Both the position numbers and the translations under genes were made by a program. Below are positions 49,336 through 61,170 of a DNA stretch of 64,000 nt, piece by piece. Under the pieces are notes generated by a model. That model had not been told where the DNA came from, did not search any database, and saw nothing but the letters and a program-made list of their open reading frames with translations. This DNA is from Ashinkailepas kermadecensis. Taxonomy: Eukaryota > Arthropoda > Thecostraca > Neolepadidae. Where the stretch lies: NCBI GenBank assembly GCA_034440615.1, contig JAOTOM010005142.1, forward strand, positions 345,001 to 409,000, read 5' to 3'. Position 1 is the stretch's first letter. Each line of letters opens with the position of its first letter.

Positions 49336-50859
49336 CAGATTTTGAGACCTACCGATCGTTTGTGAGGCCGCTGACATTTGTGACGCATATGTGTATGTGT
49401 GACATTTGTGAGGCCGTCGACAGCCAGCATAAATGGATGGCTTCCGGCACTACCAATGAATGATGGCGTAGACAATTGCGTTTGTTTAGAATGTGGACGG
49501 TGATCATATTGCCCAGAGCGTTTTCTATACGACCGTACGTCTTCAGGTGCGATCTACATCCTAGAATCGGAAGGTTGTTTAAAAAGCATGGCACGACTTT
49601 CATTAGTTGTCATTTTCAAAGACATTGCATTATTTGAGCAATTATGCGTACATAACCAGGAGGAAGCAGGACAGCTGAGAAATGTAGTCTCTGTTTGCAA
49701 TGGATCTGACGGCGCGTGTTTGTGATCCATGACATTCTAGCGTCGCAAACGGGGTTTCCTCTGTACCAGTAGCAGTGTGGGAGCCAAAGCTGTTGCTGTG
49801 TTGTGTAGTGTAGTGTGTGTTATGGTGCGGCTGGTGCCCCATGTCAGCTGGTGAGAAGCTGTGCACCTGTGCCCGGACGACTCCAGTGCATGCCCGCCAG
49901 TTGCGGGGAACGACTGCCAAGGATAGGTCACTGGTTACTCTTCGCACCCATCCATGACGCATCCAGTACGTCTCCGCGCCGCGGAGGTGCCCGAGGTGTC
50001 ACCGCAACGGCGTCGTCCGGTCCGGGCGGCCAGCCTATGCTGTGCAGAGAGCTGGCGAAGGGGTGCGAAGGAAGTACGTGGAAGAAGGTGGTGAACCGAG
50101 TCTCGACCGGTCACAAGTTGAGATCTCTGGACCGATTGGTGGTGGGGACACACACAAATGATTCGATGCAGTGTCATGATCCTATCAGACAAATGCAAAT
50201 ATGCCAATGTAAAAAGGTTTCTCCTTGGTGATAATGACAATAATCGTAGAGATGCAGATGCTTACCAAAAGCAGGCGAAGGAGACAGAATCAGCGAGTTC
50301 CTGCGAAGTGGCAGCACGGTCAGGAGCTGATTGCCCTGTTGGTCGGACTGGCGTGGAGCTGGAAGATGCTAGACCACGACAGTAAGCGACGGCCGTAAGC
50401 GATCCATAATTGGCCGGTCGGGCGGTGTGCACGCCTCATAGAGCGGCTAACCGGTAGGTGTGGGCTGTGAAGATGACGTCCGTCCGGATGCAGCCGACGA
50501 GTAATTGGGGTCAGCAGCCGGGCGGCTGGCCCAGCGTGGCCGACCACCCAGCAGCGGCCGGCCGCCGTCCCACGGTCAGCAGTCAGCTGACGAGCCAGAC
50601 ACGCGCTGCCCACACAGCACCAGCCACCAGCCAACACCTGTCCAAACCGACCAATCAGATGACGTCAGATCACGTCAGATGACCTATGGGCGAGGTCAGA
50701 ACATTAGCGCCGCTGAAGTGGCCGGGTAGCTGTCAAGACGATTTGTTGTGGTGGCTGCTATCGGCCATCTGCTGGCCGGTACTTTATTGCGGGGCCCACG
50801 GGATGATTTCCTCAATCGCGGCCTGCCAAATTCGGGATCACTGACTGAATTGTCTAGGA
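49336..50859. other. Unassigned 1.5-kb stretch
   Basis: No gene recognised; GC-rich frames of up to 138 aa overlap on both strands without motifs. Confidence 0.35.
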
Positions 50860-51175
50860 CTGCGGCATGGTCTGTCAGGTATACCGGAACGACACCTACC
50901 TTAGGCTGCGGTCTGGTCTGTCGGGTATACCGGAACGACACCTGCCTTAGACTACGGTCTGGTCTGTCAGGTATACCGGAACGACACCTGCCTTAGACTG
51001 CGGTCTGGTCTGTCGGGTATCCCGGACCGACACCTGCCTTAGACTACGGTCTGGTCTGTCAGGTATACCGGAACGACACCTGCCTTAGACTACGGTCTGG
51101 TCTGTCGGGTATCCCGGACCGACACATGCCTTAGACTGCGGTCTGGTCTGTCGGGTATCCCGGACCGACACCTGC
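50860..51175. repeat. 46-bp minisatellite, ~7 copies
   Basis: Unit gcggtctggtctgtcgggta plus taccggaacgacacctgccttagact, with two versions (tataccggaacg and tatcccggaccg) that are intermixed. Left copies are the more diverged. Confidence 0.93.
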
Positions 51176-51423
51176 CCTGGACTGTGGACAGCAATCAATT
51201 GCATTGACATCCCCGGAATACTGGATATACGTCACAAGAACGATTTGAAGTGGAACCAGAATTGACCCCGCTTTAGTGTGGTGATTGCTTGAATCAATGA
51301 ATGACGGGCATTTGCATGATGCATCAAAATTAAGAATAACAATCGAATATAACGATCGGAGCACGCGCACGGAAATTCGCGTTTCAAGCCACCTCTCACG
51401 ATGACACCAGTAGGTAGGTCGCC
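51176..51423. other. Unassigned spacer
   Basis: Unique-looking; nothing recognised. Confidence 0.3.
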
Positions 51424-51831
51424 GTACCGTCATCGCCAAGGCAGAACGTACAGCGCTTCATACCTGGCGCTGAGCGGACAGCCAGCCAGTTCAAGGAGCC
51501 AAGGTTCGACCGGAAATAGTATTATATGTTCAAAATTTAATTCCTGTAATCATGTAGCTATAAGGGAGGAAAATCTAAAAGAAAGTTCTCAAACCTTATT
51601 TCATTGACTTTATACACCGGAAAAAAAGTACCGTCATCGCCAAGGCAGAACGTACAGCGCTTCATACCTGGCGCTGAGCGGACAGCCAGCCAGTTCAAGG
51701 AGCCAAGGTTCGACCGGAAATAGTATTATATGTTCAAAATTTAATTCCTGTAATCATGTAGCTATAAGGGAGGAAAATCTAAAAGAAAGTTCTCAAACCT
51801 TATTTCATTGACTTTATACACCGGAAAAAAA
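51424..51831 (+). repeat. 204-bp tandem duplication, possibly a SINE-like unit
   Basis: Two essentially identical copies (51424-51627 and 51628-51831), each ending in a run of A. The unit has tggcgctgagcgg at its position 42, about 38 bp before ggttcgacc, which loosely resembles a tRNA box A and box B pair. With the A-rich end this could be a tandemly inserted SINE, but box A has one base too many and no tRNA fold is clear. Confidence 0.6.
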
Positions 51832-51879
51832 AATTACACCTTGATAAATTGCACACCATGCAAAATGAACAACAAATTA

Positions 51880-52180
51880 TATGTAGGTGGTTACATAAGT
51901 ATGAGAGTGTAAAGGTATATTATCATGTATATACGTATGTTATGATGCATGTGTATTTATATGCTTAATTGCATGTATATGCAAGTGTGCATAAACAGGT
52001 GTGCATATGTGTGTGTGTGTGTGTAGAAATGTGTATGCACTTATATGTGTGTATGCATATGTATGTGTATGTTAGCATATGTGCCCACATATGTGAAGTA
52101 TGTGTAGGTTTATGTGCATATGTTTCATGCATGTGCATATGCAGGTATGTGTACTTGTGTATGTGTATATGCATGGATCC
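51880..52180. repeat. TG/TA-rich low-complexity region
   Basis: Alternating purine-pyrimidine sequence (gtgtatgtgcatatg and similar), including gtgtgtgtgtgtgtg at about 52011. Such DNA can adopt Z-like conformations. Frames through it are Met/Tyr/Cys/Ile-rich by-products. Confidence 0.8.
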
Positions 52181-53330
52181 AACTTCTCCATTTTCCCCTC
52201 ATAACACATTTCACTATGTGGCCCCAGGAGTTCCTTCATGTCACTAGCTTGCTACCTAGCTGAGATGCTCCTGGGGTTGCTTCTACTAATAACTGGTGCT
52301 GGGCAATGGACTATCTGCACGAAGAAAGACAAGAAATATGGATGCAATCAATTGTACTAAACTTGAGGTATGGAGAATCATGGTGTATGTATTGACATTC
52401 TGAGGCATTCCTAAGCTGTCTCCTAATTTTTGGGGTAGCTGGCCATAGGAAAGCCCAATATCAATCGAGCCTATAGTGGGTGTACTGGGTCTATAGTGGG
52501 TCTATAGTGGGTGTAGTCAAATAGGATTGGCTGCTGCATGCGAAACGGGAGTCGACATTCTACAAAAACTTGGTGTCAACGTTACCTACGATGTGCTGTG
52601 CTGTGTTGTGTGACACGTTAGGTGTTATGTGCAAATCTACCCGTGCCGAACAGATATGTTCGAAGTGCTTGAGCAGCTAATGTAGCCCCTTGAGACGGAC
52701 TAGGTATGGGGGACAAAGGGGTGATATGATAGGCCGCCTGACGATGTAGTCGAGTGTCTCTCAAGGAATATATTAAAAATAGGTTACAGGCAATACTTAG
52801 GTCCAGGAATCATACTTTTGAGTTCCAAGTTGTGCAGCAAAAGAACGAGGATTGGGGTGGAAGTACAGGTTTGATGCAAGTAGGTGTCTTAGAGCATGCA
52901 CACAAATAAGGAATGATACCGCAAGTGTGCATGGCAGTGGACTAAGTCTTAGAACATGCATATGAATGAGGAATTATGCCACATGTGTGCATGACAGTGG
53001 ATTAAGCACGCTTCCCTCGGGTATGGAACGCTGATCAAACTGTCCATGGGAACACAATGGGGTCGGTAGTTCATCTAGAACTAGGTGGATCAATTAATTA
53101 GGTCCAAGAGCTTTGTGTATGCATTCTAAGTTGTACATTAGAGAGATAGACATTGGGATGAATGGGATGGGATCTATGCTAGTAGGTGTCTTCGATTAAG
53201 TTTTTAAATGGGAAATTATGTTAGTAGCAGGTGTGTGTACCTGCCGGTGGATTCAGAACTGGCCTTCGAGCATATTATGCTGAAGAGATTGGTCGTGATA
53301 GCACAACGGGGCATAATGTAATTTCTTTTG
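52181..53330. other. Unassigned stretch with small duplications
   Basis: No gene recognised. ctatagtgggt occurs three times at 52468-52515, and a diverged pair of about 62 bp (starting gtcttagagcatgc and gtcttagaacatgc) lies at 52887-53008. Confidence 0.4.
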
Positions 53331-54034
53331 AACTCAAGATACAGCAACTCAAGATACAGCAACTCAAGATACAGCAACTCAATATACAGCAACTCAAGAT
53401 ACAGCAACTCAAGATACAGCAACTCAAGATACAGCAACTCAAGATACAGCAACTCAAGATACAGCAACTCAAGATACAGCAACTCAAGATACAGCAACTC
53501 AAGATACAGCAACTCAAGATACAGCAACTCAAGATACAGCAACTCAAGATACAGCAACTCAAGATACAGCAACTCAAGATACAGCAACTCAAGATACAGC
53601 AACTCAAGATACAGCAACTCAAGATACAGCAACTCAAGATACAGCAACTCAAGATACAGCAACTCAAGATACAGCAACTCAAGATACAGCAACTCAAGAT
53701 ACAGCAACTCAAGATACAGCAACTCAAGATACAGCAACTCAAGATACAGCAACTCAAGATACAGCAACTCAAGATACAGCAACTCAAGATACAGCAACTC
53801 AAGATACAGCAACTCAAGATACAGCAACTCAAGATACAGCAACTCAAGATACAGCAACTCAAGATACAGCAACTCAAGATACAGCAACTCAAGATACAGC
53901 AACTCAAGATACAGCAACTCAAGATACAGCAACTCAAGATACAGCAACTCAAGATACAGCAACTCAAGATACAGCAACTCAAGATACAGCAACTCAAGAT
54001 ACAACAACTTAAGATACAGCAACTCAAGATACAG
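53331..54034. repeat. 15-bp minisatellite (aactcaagatacagc), ~47 copies
   Basis: A very uniform array: only the fourth unit (aatatac for agatac) and a unit near 54000 (acaacaactta) differ. With a period of five codons all frames without stops read as five-residue repeats (IQQLK, NSRYS on plus; LLYLE, CCILS on minus), giving four overlapping frames of 238-303 codons. That several frames on both strands are open together indicates a repeat effect. Confidence 0.97.
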
Positions 54035-54087
54035 CAGTACTTAAAGGGCTTCAGTCTCTTTTTTTCTTTTCTCATGGTATCCCCCTT

Positions 54088-54143
54088 GTATAGGCTTAGC
54101 CCAGATGGTCCATGTGGCTCTGATTGCCTTAACACTTTATGAC
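54088..54143 (+). mobile_element. LINE 3'-terminal fragment (56 bp)
   Basis: The sequence ataggcttagcccagatggt and the following gtggctctgattgccttaac with actttatgac match the last 55 bp of the CR1-type LINE 3' UTR (compare 45548-45606). It is an extreme 5' truncation, ending in one tail unit, and lies 50 bp from the 15-bp array. Confidence 0.85.
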
Positions 54144-55110
54144 GAGAGCTGCCGAGGGGGGGGGGTCCATGTTATTGGGACCGGACATGAGTAAGCGCTG
54201 CTTGTCACGTGCTTCCTCGTGGCTCTGAAATGGCATTGGATGATCGCAGACGTTGCATCATAAACCCTCGGTTAGAAGCATAGAGCGGACAAATGATGAT
54301 GCAATGTTTGCGATTTCCGATATGGAAACAACATCTGCATGATGAGGTTAATGTTTTTTTTTGCATTCGGAATTCGCCCGCTCGTAAATCAGACGGTTCC
54401 ACCCTAATTCGTGTTTACAGAACTATGTGTGTCAAATTATTATTTTTTGCACAGTCAGCAATAGAATGGAGGCTTTGGAGTGTCCAAGCGACCTTTGAAT
54501 ACCATTTTGAACCTTTTGTGCTGAAGACAGCATTGGCTGAGGAAGTCGATTCCATGAGTGCGTGGTAGAATGAAGAAGTGCTGACAGAGGGAAGTGTAAT
54601 GCAGAGGTATATGCTTGCGTCGTCGCGCTACGTAGAAGTCGGCACACATGAGTGGGTTGTGAGTCGGGGAGAATCCGTCTAATGTGCTGAGGCGCGTTTG
54701 AGTTACTGAGCAGCTGGTGTGATATAGCCGGTCTGTATTTTAAGTCGTGTGGTTGGTATTGGCAGTCCCGGGTCTAATTATAGGCTGGTAGTTCTTCCAT
54801 AGTCAGCTCATATGATACTATGATACAGTTGTGTGCTTGTTGCGATTAAGAAATTGTCTCTCTCCGGAATGTTAATGGTTGTATTGCAATCTCGGACGAA
54901 TCTAGAAACTGATTATCTGTCCTTCGGGGTTTCAAAATCCCTTCCCAGTAGAAGTAATACCGGGATTTGGATAGCAATGGCTGACAAGGGTCCCTTCAAA
55001 AGAAATATTTTCGTCATTCTGTATAATATTTAAATCTATCCACCTTCCAAAAATCTCATATTTTAGGCACTTTTTCCGTTGGAAATTGGCTGCTCATGGC
55101 CGGGACATAT
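54144..55110. other. Unassigned stretch
   Basis: No gene recognised. Confidence 0.35.
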
Positions 55111-55735
55111 TATAAAGTCATAAAGCCATAAAGTGTTAAGGCTTAATAAGAGCCACAGTGGCCCATCTGGGTTAAGCCTATCTAGAAAAGATACTAGAAA
55201 AGTACATGCTCTTACCCCAATCAATCCATTATCTCAAGTTCCAAGGGAGCTATATATATCCCAGCCTATCTAACACCATTCACCTCATATTGCATAACAC
55301 ACTACTCAACAGTTACAAACTCCTCCAATCATGCCCATTGTGCTACCATAGCCAATCTCATCAGTATCACATCCCGAAGGAAGGTGCTGAATCTACTGCT
55401 AGGTACACCCTATATAAAGTTATCAAATGTTTAGACTTCATAAGAGATCCAAGGGCCCATCCAGTTAAGTCTGTAAATGGAAGGTACCATAAGCCTGGTA
55501 AAAAGACCCACCCCAACCATCACCACATCCTAAAGAAACCATCCACCAACATCCCACACACCTATTAATGCCTATCTACCCTAGCTATCCAGCCCTATTC
55601 CCTTGATCCCTCTTAACACATGTGGATTGAATGCCTTGCCAATAATTTTCAAGCTGCATCCATGCCTGCTTAAAGAGGTCTATGCCGTGCACACTTACTT
55701 AGCATAAATCCCACTCCATCCATCACAAATTAGAA

Positions 55736-58369
55736 CTAAAAAACAAGATTGTCCTGTCCAAAAAATTTGTCCCCCCTACTTTTAAATACATTCAATGAGG
55801 AACTCCCTACAACATCAGCAGGCAGCCTATTCCACTGATCAACAACCCTTTGATTGAAGACCTGTTGTCGCTTAACTGTCCTACACCTCAACTTGTCTAA
55901 CCTGAATTGATGACCCCTATGTGATACTCCAAACTGAAGAGCGTTATTCAAATTGACCTGATCTAGTCCTTTCACAATTTTGTACATTTCAATCATGTCC
56001 TCCTTAATCTCCTATACTTGAGTGAGTACATATCTAATGCCACAAGCCTTTCTCCAAATTCCAAGTTACCTATTCCACGGATGAGTCTAGTTGCTTTGCT
56101 CTGCACTCTTTCTAACATATCTATATCTTTTTCTAGGTAGGGGCTTCATGCTTGTACAGAATATTCCAAGTGGGCTCGCACATACGCTAAGTACAGTTTT
56201 TTCATGACTTCCTTGCTCTTATATATCACACTTCTATTAATGAGTACCAGCATTCTGAGTGCCCTGCTCCTAGCTGAGATACATTGTTTTTCTGCTTTAA
56301 TTTCTTTTGAAACCAACACACCTAAGTCCCTTTCCTCTTCAATAACATCCAGGCCCCTCGCTCCCATTGTATATCTGAAAGTCTCACCTCCAGACCCCAG
56401 ATGCATAACCTTACACTTATCATAGTTGAAGGACATCTGCCATTGATCAGTCCACTTTTTTAGGTCCTCCAAGTCTAGTTGAATATTACTAGATTGATCA
56501 CTACTGTTTGCCACTCCTACCAGCTTGATGTCATCAGCAAATATAAGCACTCTATTCCTCAGCCCTACTCAATGTTATTCACGAAGATGATAAAGAGAAG
56601 TGGCCCTACAACAGACCTTCAAGATAGAAATCCATGTTGAGTATCCCTTAAAAGGTTGTGCCTCTCAAGATGAATCTGAACATTCTGTTTCACCAGATTT
56701 TCTGGTACCTTGCAAACTTTGAGGTCAAACTGACTGGTCTGTAGTTTCCTAGACACTTCATACTTCCCTTTTTGAAAATTGGTACTACGTTTGCATTTTT
56801 CCAATCTTCAGGTACTTCAGAATTTTCCATAGACCGCCTGAAAATTATACCTAGGGGAACTGCTAAAGCCTTAGCTCACTCTACTAAGATTCTAGCATAT
56901 ATATCATCTTGTCCAGAAGCTTTATTAGGTTTTATATTCTGCAACTGCTTTCATACAGCTTCTGTAGTTAGTGTAAGATACTCCAGCCTATCTCCTGTCA
57001 TGGCATAAGCTTCAATTGTTTCTATTGTACCAGAATTCTCTTTAGTAAAAACTGATGAGAATTGCTTGCTTAGGGATTCCACAATATCACAATCATCAAC
57101 CACTATTTCCCCATTTACCTCCAGTGGTCCTACACTACACTTTTTAGCCTTAAATTTGCAGAAGCTAAAGAATCTCTTAGCATTATCTGCTGAACATTCT
57201 CGAGCTAATTTGATTTCAGCCAGTCTTTTAGATGCCCTAACACACCTCCTAACTTTATTTGTAGCTATTTGATATGATTCGAGGCTTACCTCAGAGTTGG
57301 CATCTTTTAGTTTCTTGAATGCCGGTTTCTTTGACTCCAGTAAATGCTTTACTTCCATGGTCAGCCATGAAGGGTTCTTAACCCTGGTTAATGTAATTTG
57401 TCTGTTGGGAATGAACCTATCCTGACCTTGAAATAGTTTATACTTTATCATTCTCCACAATTAATAAGCATCTAAGCACTTCAATAATGAATGAATGAAT
57501 ATGAATGAATGAATGAATGAATGAATATGAATGAATGAATGAATGAATGAATGAATAATGAATCCCAATGAATTTCATTGAGAAAGATCCTGATCTCATT
57601 GTAATTCCCTTTATCAAAATTTGGAATCAATGTTTTATTGGTCCCTACACTTCCAACATACAATGAGAAGCGTATAATGTTGTGATCACTATTACCAAAG
57701 GTCTCTCCTATGCTCACATTTTGTACAAAATTGTCCTCATTAGTAAGCACAATATCTAATATTCCATTTTCCCTTGTACGTTCATGTGTCATTTGAAAGA
57801 AGAAATATTCCTCAAAACAGTCCATGAAACTTCTTCCTGATTTGCTTAGACCTATAGTTTCGCTTCCCAATCCTGTTATGTTGGAATCCCCCAACAAAAC
57901 AGTTATCTCCTGCACTCTACTACGTATCTCTTCTTGCATCAACCTGTCCATGTTCTCATTCTGGTCTAGAGGTCTATAGAATGCCCCAATCCTAAATTTT
58001 GTTCCATTCTTCAGAATTATATCTAACCACAAGGATTCTACTCCTTCATTATGTACACTATACTCTTTGGAATGACATTTTATTACTTGTTTGCATACAA
58101 GAGTACACCTCATCCTATCCTTGCCTTTTTTTGATAAGCATGCATGTTTAGCCTGTCAATTCAAATTATTGCAAGTTGTCTCCAAAACTGCTTTCATTAA
58201 CCCATGCCTCTGTTATACATGCCAAATCTAGCTTTTCAGACAACATATATGCGTGCAGTTCCCCAATTTCGTTCCTAACACTCCTGGCTTTGACATAGAA
58301 ACATGATAAACTATTCCTTTCCTTGCTTGCAATACTTCTCTCTTCATCAGCTACATACAGACATGACAT
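55736..58369 (-). pseudogene. LINE D ORF2, deleted and frameshifted
   Basis: From the start: ARSVRNEIGELHAYMLSEKL and ACITEAWVN (endonuclease), a VLLGDSNITGLGS block in which GDFN is GDSN, then GNSDHNIIRF; the linker MWRMIKYKLFQGQDRF; RT start with SQFDLKVCK in place of the usual SLTSIVCK; a deletion of the core that removes YLDFSKAFD and GVPQGSVLGP; then IFADDIKLVG, thumb, and the C-terminus from MIEMYKIVKGL to a VF stop. The endonuclease change and RT core deletion would each inactivate it. Confidence 0.88.
57486..57560. repeat. (GAAT)n microsatellite inside LINE D
   Basis: About 70 bp of tgaatgaat repeats, with two gaatatgaat interruptions, placed in the ORF2 linker where copy A has catttcaataagtcttccc. 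It probably grew from a short aatgaat seed in the element. Confidence 0.92.
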
Positions 58370-58370
58370 G

Positions 58371-59400
<1,030 letters not shown>

Positions 59401-60082
59401 TTCTCACTCTTTTTAGTTTCTAAGTAATGAGATGCCACGAGCCTTTTTAGCTGAAATGTTGCTGTAATAATATGTTTTCCCATCCAGAACATGTACGAAC
59501 AAGGATACCGGAGTAAATTAAAACCAAGTCGATTCCACCCTGCAATACATTTATGTCAATCACCACTGAACGTCAGACATGGTGATCCGCCTGGGGATCT
59601 TTTCAGCTTGATCGCAGAAGATCTCGTTCAGTGAGCGATTTTCCGTCACACCTTGCGCCGCCGTCGGGCCCGATGTATTTATTGACTTCGGGTGGCTGGT
59701 CGGACCGCTTCCTCTGATCCTTGATGCTTGTACCTTTCAGTCCTAATCGCCGGTGGCTTTTAGCGTCAGATGGCCAGCTTCTGCGGCGGCGCGTTTTTGA
59801 GGGTCCGTGGCCGTCCTTGGCGCGCCAGCCCGGCAGCGAGGTTCTATGGGGGTGGGGGAGGGTCGGTATGATTGTGTCGCTGTGATGGATGTCCGCCGAC
59901 TCCGCCCGCTCCGCACGGCCAGACGGGCAGCTGGCGTTCCAGCCGGGCCGGGCCGGGCCGCCTAAGAGCCGGCGCCCTTTGAGCGGCCGGTGCGCACGGT
60001 GTCAATGGCGCTGCGCTGTCATGATTGGTGATGGTGCCGCCGACACACTAAGTGGACACCGTCGGCGGTCATCAGCGGCCGT
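59401..60082. other. Unassigned stretch, GC-rich at right
   Basis: No gene recognised. The composition rises to very GC-rich at 59640-60080, just before the 32-bp array. Confidence 0.35.
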
Positions 60083-60852
60083 CTGATCGGCACCTGGCAG
60101 CGGCCTGATACGGTGCTGACGTCATCACCTGGCAGCGGCCTGATGCGCTCCTGACGCCACCCGACAATTGTCAGATGCGGTGCTGACGTCACCCGGTCAC
60201 GACCTGATACGGTGCTGACCTCACCCGACCAGGGTCTGAAGCGGTGCTGACGTCACCCGGCCTCGACCTGATGTGGTGCTGACGTCACCCGGTCACGGCC
60301 TGATACGGTGCTGACTTCACCCGACCAGGGTCTGAAGCGGTGCTGACGTCACCCGGCCACGACCTGATGCGGTGCTGACGTCACCCGGTCACAGCCTGAT
60401 ACGGTGCTGACCTCACTCGACCAGAGTCTGAAGCGGTGCTGACGTCACCCGGCCACGACCTGATGCGGTGCTGACGTCACCCGGTCACGGCCTAATACGG
60501 TGCTGACGTCACCCGGCCACGGCCTGATACGGTGCTGACGTCACTCTGCGACCGCCTGATGCGGTGCTGACGTCACCCGACCACGGCCTGATGCGGTACT
60601 GACGTCACCCGGTCACAGCCTGATACGGTGCTGACGTCACCCGGCCACGGTGTGATGCGGTGCTGACGTCACCCGGCCACGGCCTAATACGGTGCTGACC
60701 TCACCCGACCAGGGTCTGAAGCAGTGCTGACGTCACCACCAGCCACGGGGTGATGCGGTGCTGACGTCACCCGGCCAAAAGTCTGATACGGTGCTGATGT
60801 CACACGACCACGGCCTGATGCGGTGCTGCCGTCACCCAGCGACGGCCTGACC
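60083..60852. repeat. 32-bp minisatellite carrying TGACGTCA sites, ~24 copies
   Basis: Unit gatgcggtgctgacgtcacc plus cggccacggcct, with 32-bp spacing. About 16 copies contain a perfect TGACGTCA, the palindromic cAMP-response element; the others have TGACCTCA, TGACTTCA, TGACGCCA or TGATGTCA. Since the unit is near three helical turns the sites face roughly the same side of the DNA. Whether proteins of the CREB/ATF type bind here is inference only. Confidence 0.93.
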
Positions 60853-61170
60853 CATGCTAACGTTTGCTCAGCAGTGTTTGATGTTTGTACAACCGAGAAA
60901 ATAATCCCAAACACACCGCATTCCAGCTGAACCTGTTGTGTGTGCGTGTGTGGCCGAACGGTCAAATGAACTGACCCGCCCTTGGCTGGGAATGCTATTG
61001 GGGTCGCCAGGTTTGGATCCGCATGTCTACTCTAACAAACATTCCTTTGGTGGTAGTATACCAAAATAGACTATTATCCTGCAATATTTCCAGGGTAAGA
61101 TGCAAAATTAATTTAAAAGAAATCGTACTTGGTGTTTGCTTAGTGACACTGAGACGTGATGCTGCTTGAT
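60853..61170. other. Unassigned spacer
   Basis: Unique-looking sequence between the 32-bp and 30-bp arrays; nothing recognised. Confidence 0.3.

Larger units (their letters stand above)
55111..58370 (-). mobile_element. CR1-type LINE, copy D, 5'-truncated and decayed
   Basis: Minus-strand copy with a 3' tail of ataaagtc/ataaagcc units at 55111, a long 3' UTR (55111-55735), and ORF2 from about 55736 up to 58369, where it is truncated just upstream of ARSVRNEIGELHAYML. It lacks ORF1. A stretch of the RT core is deleted around 56605-56625 (from FADDIKL-side to the YRPVSLT side), and a gaatgaat microsatellite is inserted at 57486-57556. It is the most damaged ORF2 among the large copies. Confidence 0.92.

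Noticed and set aside
48635..49475. Collagen-like or DGTR-repeat proteins
   Set aside because: Products of the 12-bp array, open in many frames on both strands.
53216..54142. Leu-, Gln- or Cys-rich proteins of 238-303 aa
   Set aside because: Four overlapping frames on both strands follow from the 15-bp unit; no independent evidence of coding.
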